A program made the position numbers and the translations under genes. Under the pieces are notes generated by a model. That model ran no database searches. It was not told the origin of the DNA and saw nothing but the letters and a program-made list of their open reading frames with translations. A stretch of 64,000 nt of DNA from Solidesulfovibrio carbinolicus (lineage in GTDB: Bacteria > Desulfobacterota > Desulfovibrionia > Desulfovibrionales > Desulfovibrionaceae), in contig NZ_CP026538.1 of the NCBI RefSeq assembly GCF_004135975.1, positions 3,286,001 to 3,350,000 on the forward strand, in the 5' to 3' direction. Positions 26,656 through 35,509 of the stretch are shown here, piece by piece (position 1 is the first letter of the stretch; each line of letters opens with the position of its first letter).

Positions 26656-29034
26656 TCAGCGCGCCAGCACGACGAAGGAATCCTGTTGTTCCCCGGCGCG
26701 GGAGAGCTTGAGCGTGGTAAAGGCCAGGGCCAGGCGACGCCCGTCGTCGGGTGCAAACGTGCCCCCCGGCGCGGCCGGTTCCTGATGGTTGTACGCCCCG
26801 TAACGCAGCGTCACCGTATTGTCCCCGGCCTGTCCGGCGAAGTCCAAACGCACGGGCGTGGTCTGCGCCAGCCAGGGTTGGGCCGCCAACGGCCCGACTT
26901 TGGCCAGAACGACGCCATTGACCAGTATCTCCATGGTCTGGCCGGGGATGGGATTGTTGCAGGCCAGCTCCAGACGCATCGGTTCCGGGCGCTCCAGATG
27001 AAACCGCATGGCGCTTTGCGGCCCGAACCCCCAGCGGTATCGGCCCTCCGGCACGGTTTCGATCTCGCCGATCTGCTCCATGTCCACGGCAACGTCCGCA
27101 TCCAGGGCCTCATCGGGCTCGGAAACGGCCACATCCATTTTCTCGAAGCGAATGCTGTCGCTTACGCCGTAAAAGGAAACATTGCTTTCTGGATCGGCCA
27201 TGGCCACCGTCACGGAGAGATGCTGGAAGGGCTTGCGCCGCTGCAAACGGATGCGCGCCGTATCCGCCGTCCAGTCCGGCGGCAGATCGAACACCAACCG
27301 GGGCTCCTCGTCGTCATAGGCGCAAAAAACCTGAAAGACATGCCCCTTCCCGGAGCGGCGCAGCACCATGTCCAAGGCCATGTCGCTGGCCTTGGCCCGG
27401 GTTTTGTTCTCGAACCGCACGGTAAAGCGTCCCGGTTGGTCGTAGGCCGCCGGGGCGATGGTGTGGGCCAAGGGGGATAAAAGGATTTGCACGTTTTCGG
27501 CTTGGTAAACCGTGCGCAGGAAATCCGGGGCATAGGCGTCAAACGAGTCTTTATAGGGCAGCGCGTCGATGACGGCACCGGGTCGGCGGGCAATGTCCCA
27601 GGCGGTGATGGTCGCGCAGGACAAAGCATCAACGGCGGTTCGCGCGCCGCAGTCGGCGAGCAGCTTGTCCGCGGCCTGGCGAACCGCCTCGGGGTGGTCC
27701 TGGTCGCTGTAGATCGGCCCATTGGCCACAAGCGTCGTCGTAACGACCGGGTCCGTCGGCAGGATACGATTGCGGGCGAGATCGGTGGAGGTGAACTGCC
27801 GCAGATACCAGTTGACGAAGTTGCGCTCGAAACTTTCATTGAACAAGACGGCCGAGGGCGATTTGAGAAACGGCTGCAGATGGATGGCCATCTTCTTGTA
27901 GCACTCTTCGTAACCGAAGATGGAAGAATTCATGGCGTAAAGGGTTTCGTGCCGGACTGTAAAGAGCAACACGGCCGCCAGGCACGGGACGAGCGCCGCC
28001 GCAAGCTGGACCGCGCCCTGGCGCGGCAGGAGCGCCCTCGCCCCTCTGGCGCAAAAAAGCAATAAGGCCGGAATAATAAAGGCAATATGCCAAGGCTCGT
28101 AGAACAGACCGTACTTGGCCAGAACCAGTACGCCAAGGGGCAGGACGATAAACGCCCCAAGATACAGCCCGGCCAGACGGCGGGTGCGAAACAGGGAAAC
28201 CACGCCGACGGCGAACAGCGCCCAGCCGACAATGTTCACCCAGGGCAAGGGGAAAAACGCCAGCATCTTGTCGAGGTTGACCACGCTTCGGGTCAGGGTC
28301 CAGGCCATGGACAGATTGAGGTCAAAGCCGGGGAATTTGCCCAGACGCAAAAGCAGCAAGGGCAGGTCCAGCAGGAGCGAAAGCCCGGTGATCCCCAAAA
28401 ACGGCAGATAACGCCGCAAGACGGCCTCTCGGGAAGCAAACGGGAGAACCGCGAGCAGGCAGGCCGCTTCCGTGCCGACAATCAGCAGCGTGTTGAAATG
28501 AAACAGCAGCAAGGCGGCATTGAGCACGGCCAGCCGGATCAGGTTGCGGCGGCTGGGGTCGCGGATAAAATCCAGGAGCCAGGCCATGGCCAGAATGGTC
28601 AGGCAGACGATGAACGGATGGGGACGCAGCAGCCGCGACATCTGCAGATGCAGCGGATAGGCGGCCAGCAGGGCGGCCGCGATGAGGGACGTGCCCGGAT
28701 CGAACAGACGCCGGCCCAGGCGATAGAGCAGATAGACGGACAGCGTGCCGGCCGCGGCCGGAAACAGGCGCAAGGCGAAGTCCGAGTGCCCCATGAACAG
28801 CAGCGCCTTGACGATATAATAAAAATACGGCGGATGCGCGTCCGTGGTCAGCGCTCGCAGCCAGATGTAGAGCGGACCGTGCTCGGCGGCGATCAGCACC
28901 AGGGCCTCGTCGCGAATCAAGCCGGGCGTGCCGAGCTCCGCGAAACGCAGCACGAACCCCACAGCCACGATCAAACCAAGCAGCAACAGATCGCGCGACG
29001 TTTCGCGCCCGGACCCGATCAACGGATTGTCCAC
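26656..29034 (-). CDS. GT39-like membrane glycosyltransferase (792 aa)
   Basis: The N-terminal ~400 residues hold many transmembrane helices typical of GT-C enzymes such as protein O-mannosyltransferases and ArnT (GLIVAVGFVLRF; LIAAALLAAYPLHL; FIVCLTILAMAWLLDF). The Asp-Glu pair in the first large loop, LIRDEALVLI, is the catalytic signature of the fold. The C-terminal ~350 residues are a soluble, beta-rich region, probably periplasmic. It would transfer a sugar from a polyprenyl-phosphate donor to a lipid, glycan or protein. The start is uncertain: GTG 29034 is preferred because AGGAG lies five bases before it; an ATG at 29073 has no ribosome site. It is convergent with the haem kinase and divergent from the glycan operon. 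Confidence 0.75.
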   Translation of the reverse strand: MDNPLIGSGRETSRDLLLLGLIVAVGFVLRFAELGTPGLIRDEALVLIAAEHGPLYIWLRALTTDAHPPYFYYIVKALLFMGHSDFALRLFPAAAGTLSVYLLYRLGRRLFDPGTSLIAAALLAAYPLHLQMSRLLRPHPFIVCLTILAMAWLLDFIRDPSRRNLIRLAVLNAALLLFHFNTLLIVGTEAACLLAVLPFASREAVLRRYLPFLGITGLSLLLDLPLLLLRLGKFPGFDLNLSMAWTLTRSVVNLDKMLAFFPLPWVNIVGWALFAVGVVSLFRTRRLAGLYLGAFIVLPLGVLVLAKYGLFYEPWHIAFIIPALLLFCARGARALLPRQGAVQLAAALVPCLAAVLLFTVRHETLYAMNSSIFGYEECYKKMAIHLQPFLKSPSAVLFNESFERNFVNWYLRQFTSTDLARNRILPTDPVVTTTLVANGPIYSDQDHPEAVRQAADKLLADCGARTAVDALSCATITAWDIARRPGAVIDALPYKDSFDAYAPDFLRTVYQAENVQILLSPLAHTIAPAAYDQPGRFTVRFENKTRAKASDMALDMVLRRSGKGHVFQVFCAYDDEEPRLVFDLPPDWTADTARIRLQRRKPFQHLSVTVAMADPESNVSFYGVSDSIRFEKMDVAVSEPDEALDADVAVDMEQIGEIETVPEGRYRWGFGPQSAMRFHLERPEPMRLELACNNPIPGQTMEILVNGVVLAKVGPLAAQPWLAQTTPVRLDFAGQAGDNTVTLRYGAYNHQEPAAPGGTFAPDDGRRLALAFTTLKLSRAGEQQDSFVVLAR

Positions 29035-29317
29035 GGGAACTCCTGCGGCGGGCGGGAAGGCTTGTCCGACCATACCCGATTGGCAAAGTCGCCGTTTCCT
29101 ACACGACGGGCGTGGCGTTCTCAAGCCATCCCGCCCATCGCGCCAACGTTTGACGGCGACGCGGCCACTCCAAAATAACACCCTGAAATAATGAAGCAAC
29201 TCGTTTCCTGAAATGGCGATTACGCTTTCGTAATCGAACGCGCAATTTTCGTAACCAGACCCCCTTTCCGTTGGCGGCCGCGCCCGCCGAACCGCCTGGG
29301 GCCTGCTTCGGAGCATA

Positions 29318-29333
29318 TGGCACGATACATGCT
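29318..29333 (+). promoter_or_regulatory. Sigma-54 promoter candidate for the glycan operon
   Basis: TGGCACGATACATGCT matches the consensus TGGCACG-N4-TTGCW with a single mismatch and exact GG/GC spacing. It lies 178 bases before the start of the GH-GT2 gene. The 477-base gap 29035-29511 is AT-richer than its surroundings and could hold upstream activator sites; no other structure was seen in it. Confidence 0.6.
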
Positions 29334-29511
29334 ATAAGAGGCCCGCAAGCAGACGGCCGCCCGGCCAAAAACTGCCAGAAATATCATAACATTCCGGGCG
29401 GTTGAAAAAATCCTGCCCAGACTGAAAAAAGTACGCCGCCGCCGTCGGTTACCGAAACGGCAGACGGCAAAAGCGGGCGAAGGTTCGCCCAACCCAAGGA
29501 GAAGGGGAATT

Positions 29512-32238
29512 ATGTTCCAGATCGAAGAAGGACTCGCCGGCGTCGAAGCCCTCCCGCGCATCCGCGCCAGGGGCCGGTATCTGTTTGCCGGGGAAGACAA
29601 GTTCTTCATCAAGGGCGTCACCTACGGCCCGTTCCCGGAAAACTCCCGGGGCGAACCCCTGCCCGAGGACGACACCGTGGCCCATGACTTCGAACTCATG
29701 CGCCGCGCCGGCATCAACGCCATCCGCGTCTATTACGTGCCGCCCCGCCGCTTCCTGGACATCGCCGCCCGCTACGGCGTGCGCGTCATGATCGGCGTGC
29801 CCTGGCCCCAGCACCTGTGCTTCCTCGACCAGTGGGAAGTCAAGGAAGACATCAAGAAGACCATCCGCGAGGCCGTGGCCTCCCTGGCCGGCCATCCGGC
29901 CATCCTGGCCTGGCTTATCGGCAACGAGATCCCCAGCCACATCGTGCGCTGGCACGGCGCGGGCAAGATCGAGAAGTTCCTCGAAAAGCTCACCAACATC
30001 GTGCGCGAGGAAGACCCCGAAGGCCTGGTGACCTACGCCAACTACCCGTCCACGGAATACCTGCGCCTGCCGTTTTTGGATTTCCTGTCCTTTAACGTCT
30101 ACCTCCACGACGAGAAAGCCTTCCGCGCCTACGTCAAGCGGCTGCAGAACGTGGCCGGCGAACTGCCGCTGGTCTTGTCCGAATTCGGCATGGACTCCAT
30201 CCGCAACGACGAGGAGCATGTGGCCGAGACCCTGTCCTGGCAGTTGCACGCCTCCTTTGAGCTGGGCGTGTCCGGCACCATGGTCTTCGCCTGGACCGAC
30301 GAATGGTTCACCGGCGGCCATCTGGTCGAGGACTGGAAGTTCGGCATCGTGTCCGAGGTGCGCAAGCAAAAGCCGGCCTACCAGGCCGTGGCCGACGTCT
30401 ACCGCCAGAAGCTGCCCCATCTGCCGGCCGACGCGCCGTTTATCTCGGTGGTCGTGTGCGCCTACAACGCCGACTCCACCATGGACGGCTGCCTGGCTTC
30501 CTTTGCCAAGGTCGACTACCCCAACTTCGAAGTCATTGTGGTCGATGACGGCTCCACCGACGCCACCGGCGAGATCGCCGACCGCCACGCCGCCGCCGCG
30601 CCCTACATCCAGGTGATCCACCAGCCCAACCTGGGCCTGTCCGCCGCCCGCAACGTCGGCATGAACGCCGCCCGGGGCACCATTGTCGCCTACACCGACT
30701 CCGACTGCTACGTGGACCCGCATTGGCTGCACTACATGGCCTGGGCCTTTACCGACGAGCGCTTCGTGGCCGTGGGCGGCCCCAACCTGCCCCCGCCCGA
30801 CGACAACCGCACCGCCGCCTGCGTGGCCGTGTCGCCCGGCGCGCCGACCCACGTGCTTTTGACCGACGAGATCGCCGAGCACATCCCGGGCTGCAACATG
30901 GCCTACCGCAAGGAATACCTGGCCGGCATCGGCGGCTTCGACGCCACCTACCGGGCGGCCGGCGACGACGTGGACGTGTGCTGGCGCCTCCAGGACCAGG
31001 GCCACATCATCGGCTTTTCCGCCGCCATGTTCGTATGGCACCATCGCCGCTGCACGGTTTCGGCGTACCTCAAGCAGCAAAAGGGCTACGGCCGGGCCGA
31101 GGCGCTTTTAATTCCCAAGCACAAGTTCCGCTTCAACCTGCTGGGCAACTCCCGCTGGGCCGGCCGCATCTACGGCGACATCTCCGGCGCGCTTTTGGCC
31201 GCCCGGCCGGTGGTCTACCACGGCGCCTTCGGCATGGGGCTGTTCCAGACCCTCTACGAACCCAAGGGCAGCCTGGCCGCCTATCTGCCGCTGTCCATGG
31301 AATGGATGGTCGTGGCGTTGGCGCTGATGCTCGCCACGCCCTTTAGCCTCATCGCCGGCGGCGTGGGGCTGGCCATGGCCGCCGCCACCGTCGCCTTCGT
31401 CGGCTACCGGGTGAGCAAGGCCCGGCTGCCCAAGCACCACGACTGTCTGGCCTCCCGCCTGACCATCGCCGGCCTGACCCTGGCCCAGCCGGTGCTGCGC
31501 GGCTGGACCCGCTACAAGACTCTGGCGGCGCTTAAGCGCGGGGCCGGCGTCAACGCCTGCCCGCTGCCCCTGGCCGACACCTCGGCCTGCGACGAAGCCA
31601 GCCTGCCGCGCATCGGCTTTCTGCGCCGTCTGGCCGGTACCGCCGGCATCCTGGCCCACCGCCTGTCGTTCCACCGCTTCTTCTGGAACAACAAGGGCCT
31701 GGAGCGCGACGAGCTGCTGGCCTCGGTCATCGGCCTGCTGCGCACTCTTGGCGTCAACTATGCCCTGGATTCCGGCTTTGCCGCCTCGTCCAACACCCCG
31801 CCCTGGGACCTGTCGGTACGCACCTGCCGCCTGACCACGGCCCGGCTGCGCATGACCGTGGAGAACCACGGCGGCGATAAGCGGTTCGTGCGCATGGCCG
31901 GCTCGGTGCTGCCCTCTGGCCTCGCCACCGCCGCCCTGGCCGGTTTGGTCATCGCCGCCGGCGTCCTGGCCATGCTCAAGCCCCTGGCCGCCATCGCCGC
32001 CGGAGCCGCCGCCCTGGCGCTGACCGCCTGGATGGGCCTGGGCCTCTACCGCGCCGCCGCCCTGGTCGCCACCATCACCCAGTACGTCATGGTGACCCGT
32101 CCGGGCTGCTCGGCCTCCGAGCCCAAGGACGAGCGCGTGGTCAAGGTCGTCAAGCCCCAGACCGTCGCCCGCGACGACGCCGACGACATCACCGCCCCGG
32201 CCGAGCCCGTGGCCCCGGCCACCATCGAAGCCGCTTAA
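29512..32238 (+). CDS. Glycoside hydrolase / GT2 glycosyltransferase fusion (908 aa)
   Basis: Residues ~20-305 form a TIM-barrel glycoside hydrolase of the GH2/GH5 clan: FFIKGVTYGPF, INAIRVYYVP, acid/base Glu139 in IGNEIPSH and nucleophile Glu224 in LVLSEFGMDS. From residue ~317 a GT2 (GT-A) domain follows: ISVVVCAYN, VVDDGSTD (Asp345-346), the DSD metal motif in AYTDSDCYVD, PGCNMAYRKE and GDDVDVCWRL. Hydrophobic stretches near 600-640 and 790-860 anchor it in the membrane. No signal peptide precedes the barrel, so its topology is unclear. A synthase joined to a hydrolase could build and trim or cyclise a glycan, comparable in logic to exopolysaccharide synthases with partner hydrolases. First gene of the run with the ABC exporter. 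Confidence 0.85.
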   Translation: MFQIEEGLAGVEALPRIRARGRYLFAGEDKFFIKGVTYGPFPENSRGEPLPEDDTVAHDFELMRRAGINAIRVYYVPPRRFLDIAARYGVRVMIGVPWPQHLCFLDQWEVKEDIKKTIREAVASLAGHPAILAWLIGNEIPSHIVRWHGAGKIEKFLEKLTNIVREEDPEGLVTYANYPSTEYLRLPFLDFLSFNVYLHDEKAFRAYVKRLQNVAGELPLVLSEFGMDSIRNDEEHVAETLSWQLHASFELGVSGTMVFAWTDEWFTGGHLVEDWKFGIVSEVRKQKPAYQAVADVYRQKLPHLPADAPFISVVVCAYNADSTMDGCLASFAKVDYPNFEVIVVDDGSTDATGEIADRHAAAAPYIQVIHQPNLGLSAARNVGMNAARGTIVAYTDSDCYVDPHWLHYMAWAFTDERFVAVGGPNLPPPDDNRTAACVAVSPGAPTHVLLTDEIAEHIPGCNMAYRKEYLAGIGGFDATYRAAGDDVDVCWRLQDQGHIIGFSAAMFVWHHRRCTVSAYLKQQKGYGRAEALLIPKHKFRFNLLGNSRWAGRIYGDISGALLAARPVVYHGAFGMGLFQTLYEPKGSLAAYLPLSMEWMVVALALMLATPFSLIAGGVGLAMAAATVAFVGYRVSKARLPKHHDCLASRLTIAGLTLAQPVLRGWTRYKTLAALKRGAGVNACPLPLADTSACDEASLPRIGFLRRLAGTAGILAHRLSFHRFFWNNKGLERDELLASVIGLLRTLGVNYALDSGFAASSNTPPWDLSVRTCRLTTARLRMTVENHGGDKRFVRMAGSVLPSGLATAALAGLVIAAGVLAMLKPLAAIAAGAAALALTAWMGLGLYRAAALVATITQYVMVTRPGCSASEPKDERVVKVVKPQTVARDDADDITAPAEPVAPATIEAA

Positions 32239-32471
32239 TCCCAAGCGACAACGCGCCGCCCCCGGATTCCGTCACGGCCAAGGCCGGACGGCCGGGGGCG
32301 GCCTGCGTGAGGCCGCCGGCCGGCCAAGCCCCTTGCCCGGCCGGCCCAAAGGCCGTACACGACGCTTCCGACCCTCGGAAGCAACCGGAAGGGTTGCCGC
32401 CTCTCCCGGACCGGCCAGGCGGACGTTTCGTCCGCTGTGGTCTGGCGGCCCGGCCGCCAAGGAATGACGCC

Positions 32472-34277
32472 ATGAGCATGTTTCGCACCCTGCTTCGCTA
32501 CCTGCGCCCCTACCGGCATCTGTTCGTGCTGGGGCTGTGCCTGGTCGGCATGGCCAGCGCCATGGAACTCCTCAAACCCTGGCCGCTCAAACTCGCCATC
32601 GACCAGATCATCGGCCACAAGCCCCTGGACGTCTTTGGCTGGAAACCGGATCTGACCGCCTGGACCGTGAGTTTTCAGCTCATCTGCGTGGTCGGCCTGC
32701 TGGTCAGCGTCCATTTTCTGGTCGGCTTTGTGCAGCTGTGCAACAACTACCTGACCATCCGCATGGGCCAGGACATGGTCCAGGACCTGCGCTGCGACCT
32801 GTTCGACCACTTGCAGCGCCAGTCCCTGCTCTTTCACCAGAAATGGCCCACCGGCGACCTCATCTACCGCATCATGGGCGACACCTACGCCGTCCAGACC
32901 TTGCTCATGAACGGCGTCTTCACCACGCTCACCAGCTCGGCCTTGCTCATCGGCATGTTGGTGGTGTGCCTGCAGATGGACGCGGAACTCACCCTCTACG
33001 CCCTGTGCGTCATACCGTTTCTCTTTCTGGCCATCTCCCGGGTCTCGCGCAAGATCGGCGACCTGACCACCGAGACGCACATGAAGGAGTCGCAAGTCTA
33101 CACCACGGTGGAGCGCATCTTTTCCTCCATCACCCTGGTCCAGGCCTTTGGCCGCGAGGACGAGGAACGGCGCAAGTTCGTGGCCGAGTCCCAGCACTCC
33201 TTTGACCGCAAGCTGTCGCTCTACGCCTTGCAGACTGTCTACGGCTGGCTGGTCTCGGGCATCACGGCCACGGGCACGGCGCTGGTGCTCTACATCGGCG
33301 TGCGCCATGTCCTGGACGGCACGCTGTCCACCGGTGAACTGCTGGTCTTTATTTCCTATCTCGCCTCGCTCTACACGCCGCTCAACAGCTTAAGCGACAC
33401 CGTGGCCGGCATCCGGGCGTCGCTGGCCCGTGCCCGGCGCGTCATGGACGTGTTGGCCGTCAACGAGGCCGTGCCGGAAAAGCCCGACGCCCCCAAGCTG
33501 GCCGTGGGCCGGGGCGAGGTCGTCTTTAGCGACGTGACCTTTGGCTATACCCCCGAAAAGATGGTCTTAAACGACGTGGCCTTCACCTGTCCCGGCGGCT
33601 CCACCGTGGCCATCGTGGGCCAGACCGGGGCCGGCAAGACCTCGCTGGTGAGCCTGCTGCTGCGTTTTTACGATCCCCAGAAAGGCGCCATCGTCATCGA
33701 CGGCCAGGACCTGCGCGACGTGACCCTGCGCAGCCTGCGCGACAACATCGCCATCGTCCTGCAGGAAACCCAGCTTTTCCCCATGAGCGTCCACGACAAC
33801 ATCGCCTACGGCAAACGCCAGGCCAGCCGCGAGGAAGTCGTCCAGGCCGCCACCCTGGCCAATGCCCACGACTTCATCATCGGCCTGCCCGACGGCTACG
33901 ACACCATCCTCGGCGAAAAAGGGGCCAACCTCTCGGGCGGCCAGCGCCAGCGCATCTCCATCGCCCGGGCGCTGTTAAAGGACGCGCCGCTTTTAATCCT
34001 CGACGAACCCACTTCGGCCCTGGACGCCGAGACCGAGGCGCTCATCATGGAAGGCCTGGAGCGGCTCATGCAAAATCGCACCACTTTTGTCATCGCCCAC
34101 CGCCTGTCCATGATGCGCCGGGCCGATATGATTTTGGTGATCAAAAACCAGCGCATCCATGAGATGGGCTCCTATGACGAGCTCATGGCCCAAAACGGCG
34201 AATTCGCCCGGCTCCACGCCATCCAGATGGGCAAGGGCAAGCCCGAGAAGCTGCCGCCCGCGCCGCTGGTGGCCTAA
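32472..34277 (+). CDS. ABC exporter, fused membrane and ATPase domains (601 aa)
   Basis: Six-helix type-I exporter domain (residues ~15-310) followed by an ATPase with Walker [11 protein letters not shown]-loop (VLQETQLF), signature [15 protein letters not shown], Walker [13 protein letters not shown] and H-loop (IAHRLS). The layout is that of MsbA and of NdvA/ChvA-type glucan exporters; it would act as a homodimer. Its position between a glycan synthase and a glycosyltransferase suggests export of a glycan or lipid-linked oligosaccharide. The start ATG 32472 has AAGGA upstream; a longer frame from 32307 is Pro/Arg-rich and lacks a ribosome site. A 233-base spacer separates it from the GH-GT2 gene. 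Confidence 0.9.
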   Translation: MSMFRTLLRYLRPYRHLFVLGLCLVGMASAMELLKPWPLKLAIDQIIGHKPLDVFGWKPDLTAWTVSFQLICVVGLLVSVHFLVGFVQLCNNYLTIRMGQDMVQDLRCDLFDHLQRQSLLFHQKWPTGDLIYRIMGDTYAVQTLLMNGVFTTLTSSALLIGMLVVCLQMDAELTLYALCVIPFLFLAISRVSRKIGDLTTETHMKESQVYTTVERIFSSITLVQAFGREDEERRKFVAESQHSFDRKLSLYALQTVYGWLVSGITATGTALVLYIGVRHVLDGTLSTGELLVFISYLASLYTPLNSLSDTVAGIRASLARARRVMDVLAVNEAVPEKPDAPKLAVGRGEVVFSDVTFGYTPEKMVLNDVAFTCPGGSTVAIVGQTGAGKTSLVSLLLRFYDPQKGAIVIDGQDLRDVTLRSLRDNIAIVLQETQLFPMSVHDNIAYGKRQASREEVVQAATLANAHDFIIGLPDGYDTILGEKGANLSGGQRQRISIARALLKDAPLLILDEPTSALDAETEALIMEGLERLMQNRTTFVIAHRLSMMRRADMILVIKNQRIHEMGSYDELMAQNGEFARLHAIQMGKGKPEKLPPAPLVA

Positions 34278-34294
34278 CCGCCCCGGACAACAAC

Positions 34295-35479
34295 ATGAAA
34301 AAACGCACCATCATCGTTTCCGGCCTGGCCGCCACCTATCCGCTGGGCGGCGTGGCCTGGGACTACATCCAGTACCTCCACGGCTTTTACCGCCTGGGCC
34401 ACGACGTCTACTACCTCGAAGACACCGGCGGCTGGGCCTATGACCCCTTCAACGTCACCTTTGTCGATGACCTGACCTACCACACCAAGTACCTGGGCGA
34501 TTATCTGGCCGCCCTGGACCCGGGGCTGGCCAAGCGCTTTTGCGTCATCGGCCCGGATGACCGGCATTGGGGCATGTCCGCCGAGGAGCTTGAGGCCGTG
34601 GTCGCTCGTGCCGACGTCTTTTTCAACATCTCGACCACCTGCCAATTGCGCAAGAACTACGCCAAAATCCCGGTCAAGGTGCTCATCGACTCCGACCCGC
34701 TCTACACCCAGTCGAGCTTCCCGCAGTTTTTGGACGGCACGGCCACGGACGAGGAAAAGCGCAACATCGAAAACATGCGCCGCCACGACGTGTTTTTTTC
34801 CTTTGGCGAAAACGTCGGCCAGGACTTCTGCACCGTGCCCAAGGGGGTCATCGACTGGATTCCCACCCGCCAGCCCATCGTGCTGTCCTGTTGGGGCGAC
34901 GCCCCGGCCAGTCCCGCCCGGCAGACGTTTACCACCGTGCTCTCCTGGCAGCCGGCCCAGAAAGGGCCACTGGTGGGCGGCGTGCAGTACGGCGGCAAGA
35001 ACCTGGAATTTGAAAAAATGCTCGACCTGCCCCAGAAGACCACGGCCGAGCTGGAGCTGGCCCTTGGCGGCGGCAAGCCGCCCCGTGAACTGCTGGAGGA
35101 AAAAGGCTGGAAGCTGCGTGACGGCTTTTCCATGTCCCAAACGCCCTGGGTCTACCGCGACTACATCTGGGACAGCTACGCCGAGTTCTCCACGGCCAAA
35201 AACGCCTACGTGGCCACCCAAAGCGGCTGGTTTTCCTGCCGCACCGCCTGCTACCTGGCCTCGGGCCGGCCGGCCGTGGTCCAGGACACCGGCTACTCCC
35301 GCTTCATGGACGTAGGCGAGGGCGTGCTGGCCTTTGCCAACGAAGCCCAAGCCCTGGCCGGCATCGAGGCCGTGCGCGCCGACTGGGACCGCCACAGCGC
35401 CGCCGCCAAGGCGTTTGCCGCGCGCTACTTCGACTCCGACGTGGTGTTGGCCAAGCTTTTGGCCGATGCCTTGGCCTAG
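34295..35479 (+). CDS. Glycosyltransferase-like protein (394 aa)
   Basis: A GT-B-like protein: N-terminal LAATYPLGGVAWDYIQYL and the GFYRLGHDVYYLED segment resemble the first Rossmann half of family-1-type transferases; the C-terminal half has STAKNAYVATQSGWFSCR and YLASGRPAVVQDTGYS, typical of the donor-binding end. Soluble, with no membrane helix or signal peptide. Donor and acceptor are unknown. It begins 18 bases after the ABC exporter gene and is surely co-transcribed, so it likely adds a sugar to the glycan made by the GH-GT2 protein. Confidence 0.75.
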   Translation: MKKRTIIVSGLAATYPLGGVAWDYIQYLHGFYRLGHDVYYLEDTGGWAYDPFNVTFVDDLTYHTKYLGDYLAALDPGLAKRFCVIGPDDRHWGMSAEELEAVVARADVFFNISTTCQLRKNYAKIPVKVLIDSDPLYTQSSFPQFLDGTATDEEKRNIENMRRHDVFFSFGENVGQDFCTVPKGVIDWIPTRQPIVLSCWGDAPASPARQTFTTVLSWQPAQKGPLVGGVQYGGKNLEFEKMLDLPQKTTAELELALGGGKPPRELLEEKGWKLRDGFSMSQTPWVYRDYIWDSYAEFSTAKNAYVATQSGWFSCRTACYLASGRPAVVQDTGYSRFMDVGEGVLAFANEAQALAGIEAVRADWDRHSAAAKAFAARYFDSDVVLAKLLADALA

Positions 35480-35509
35480 CCGCAACCCCTGACCACCATT
35501 GTGCCGCAC

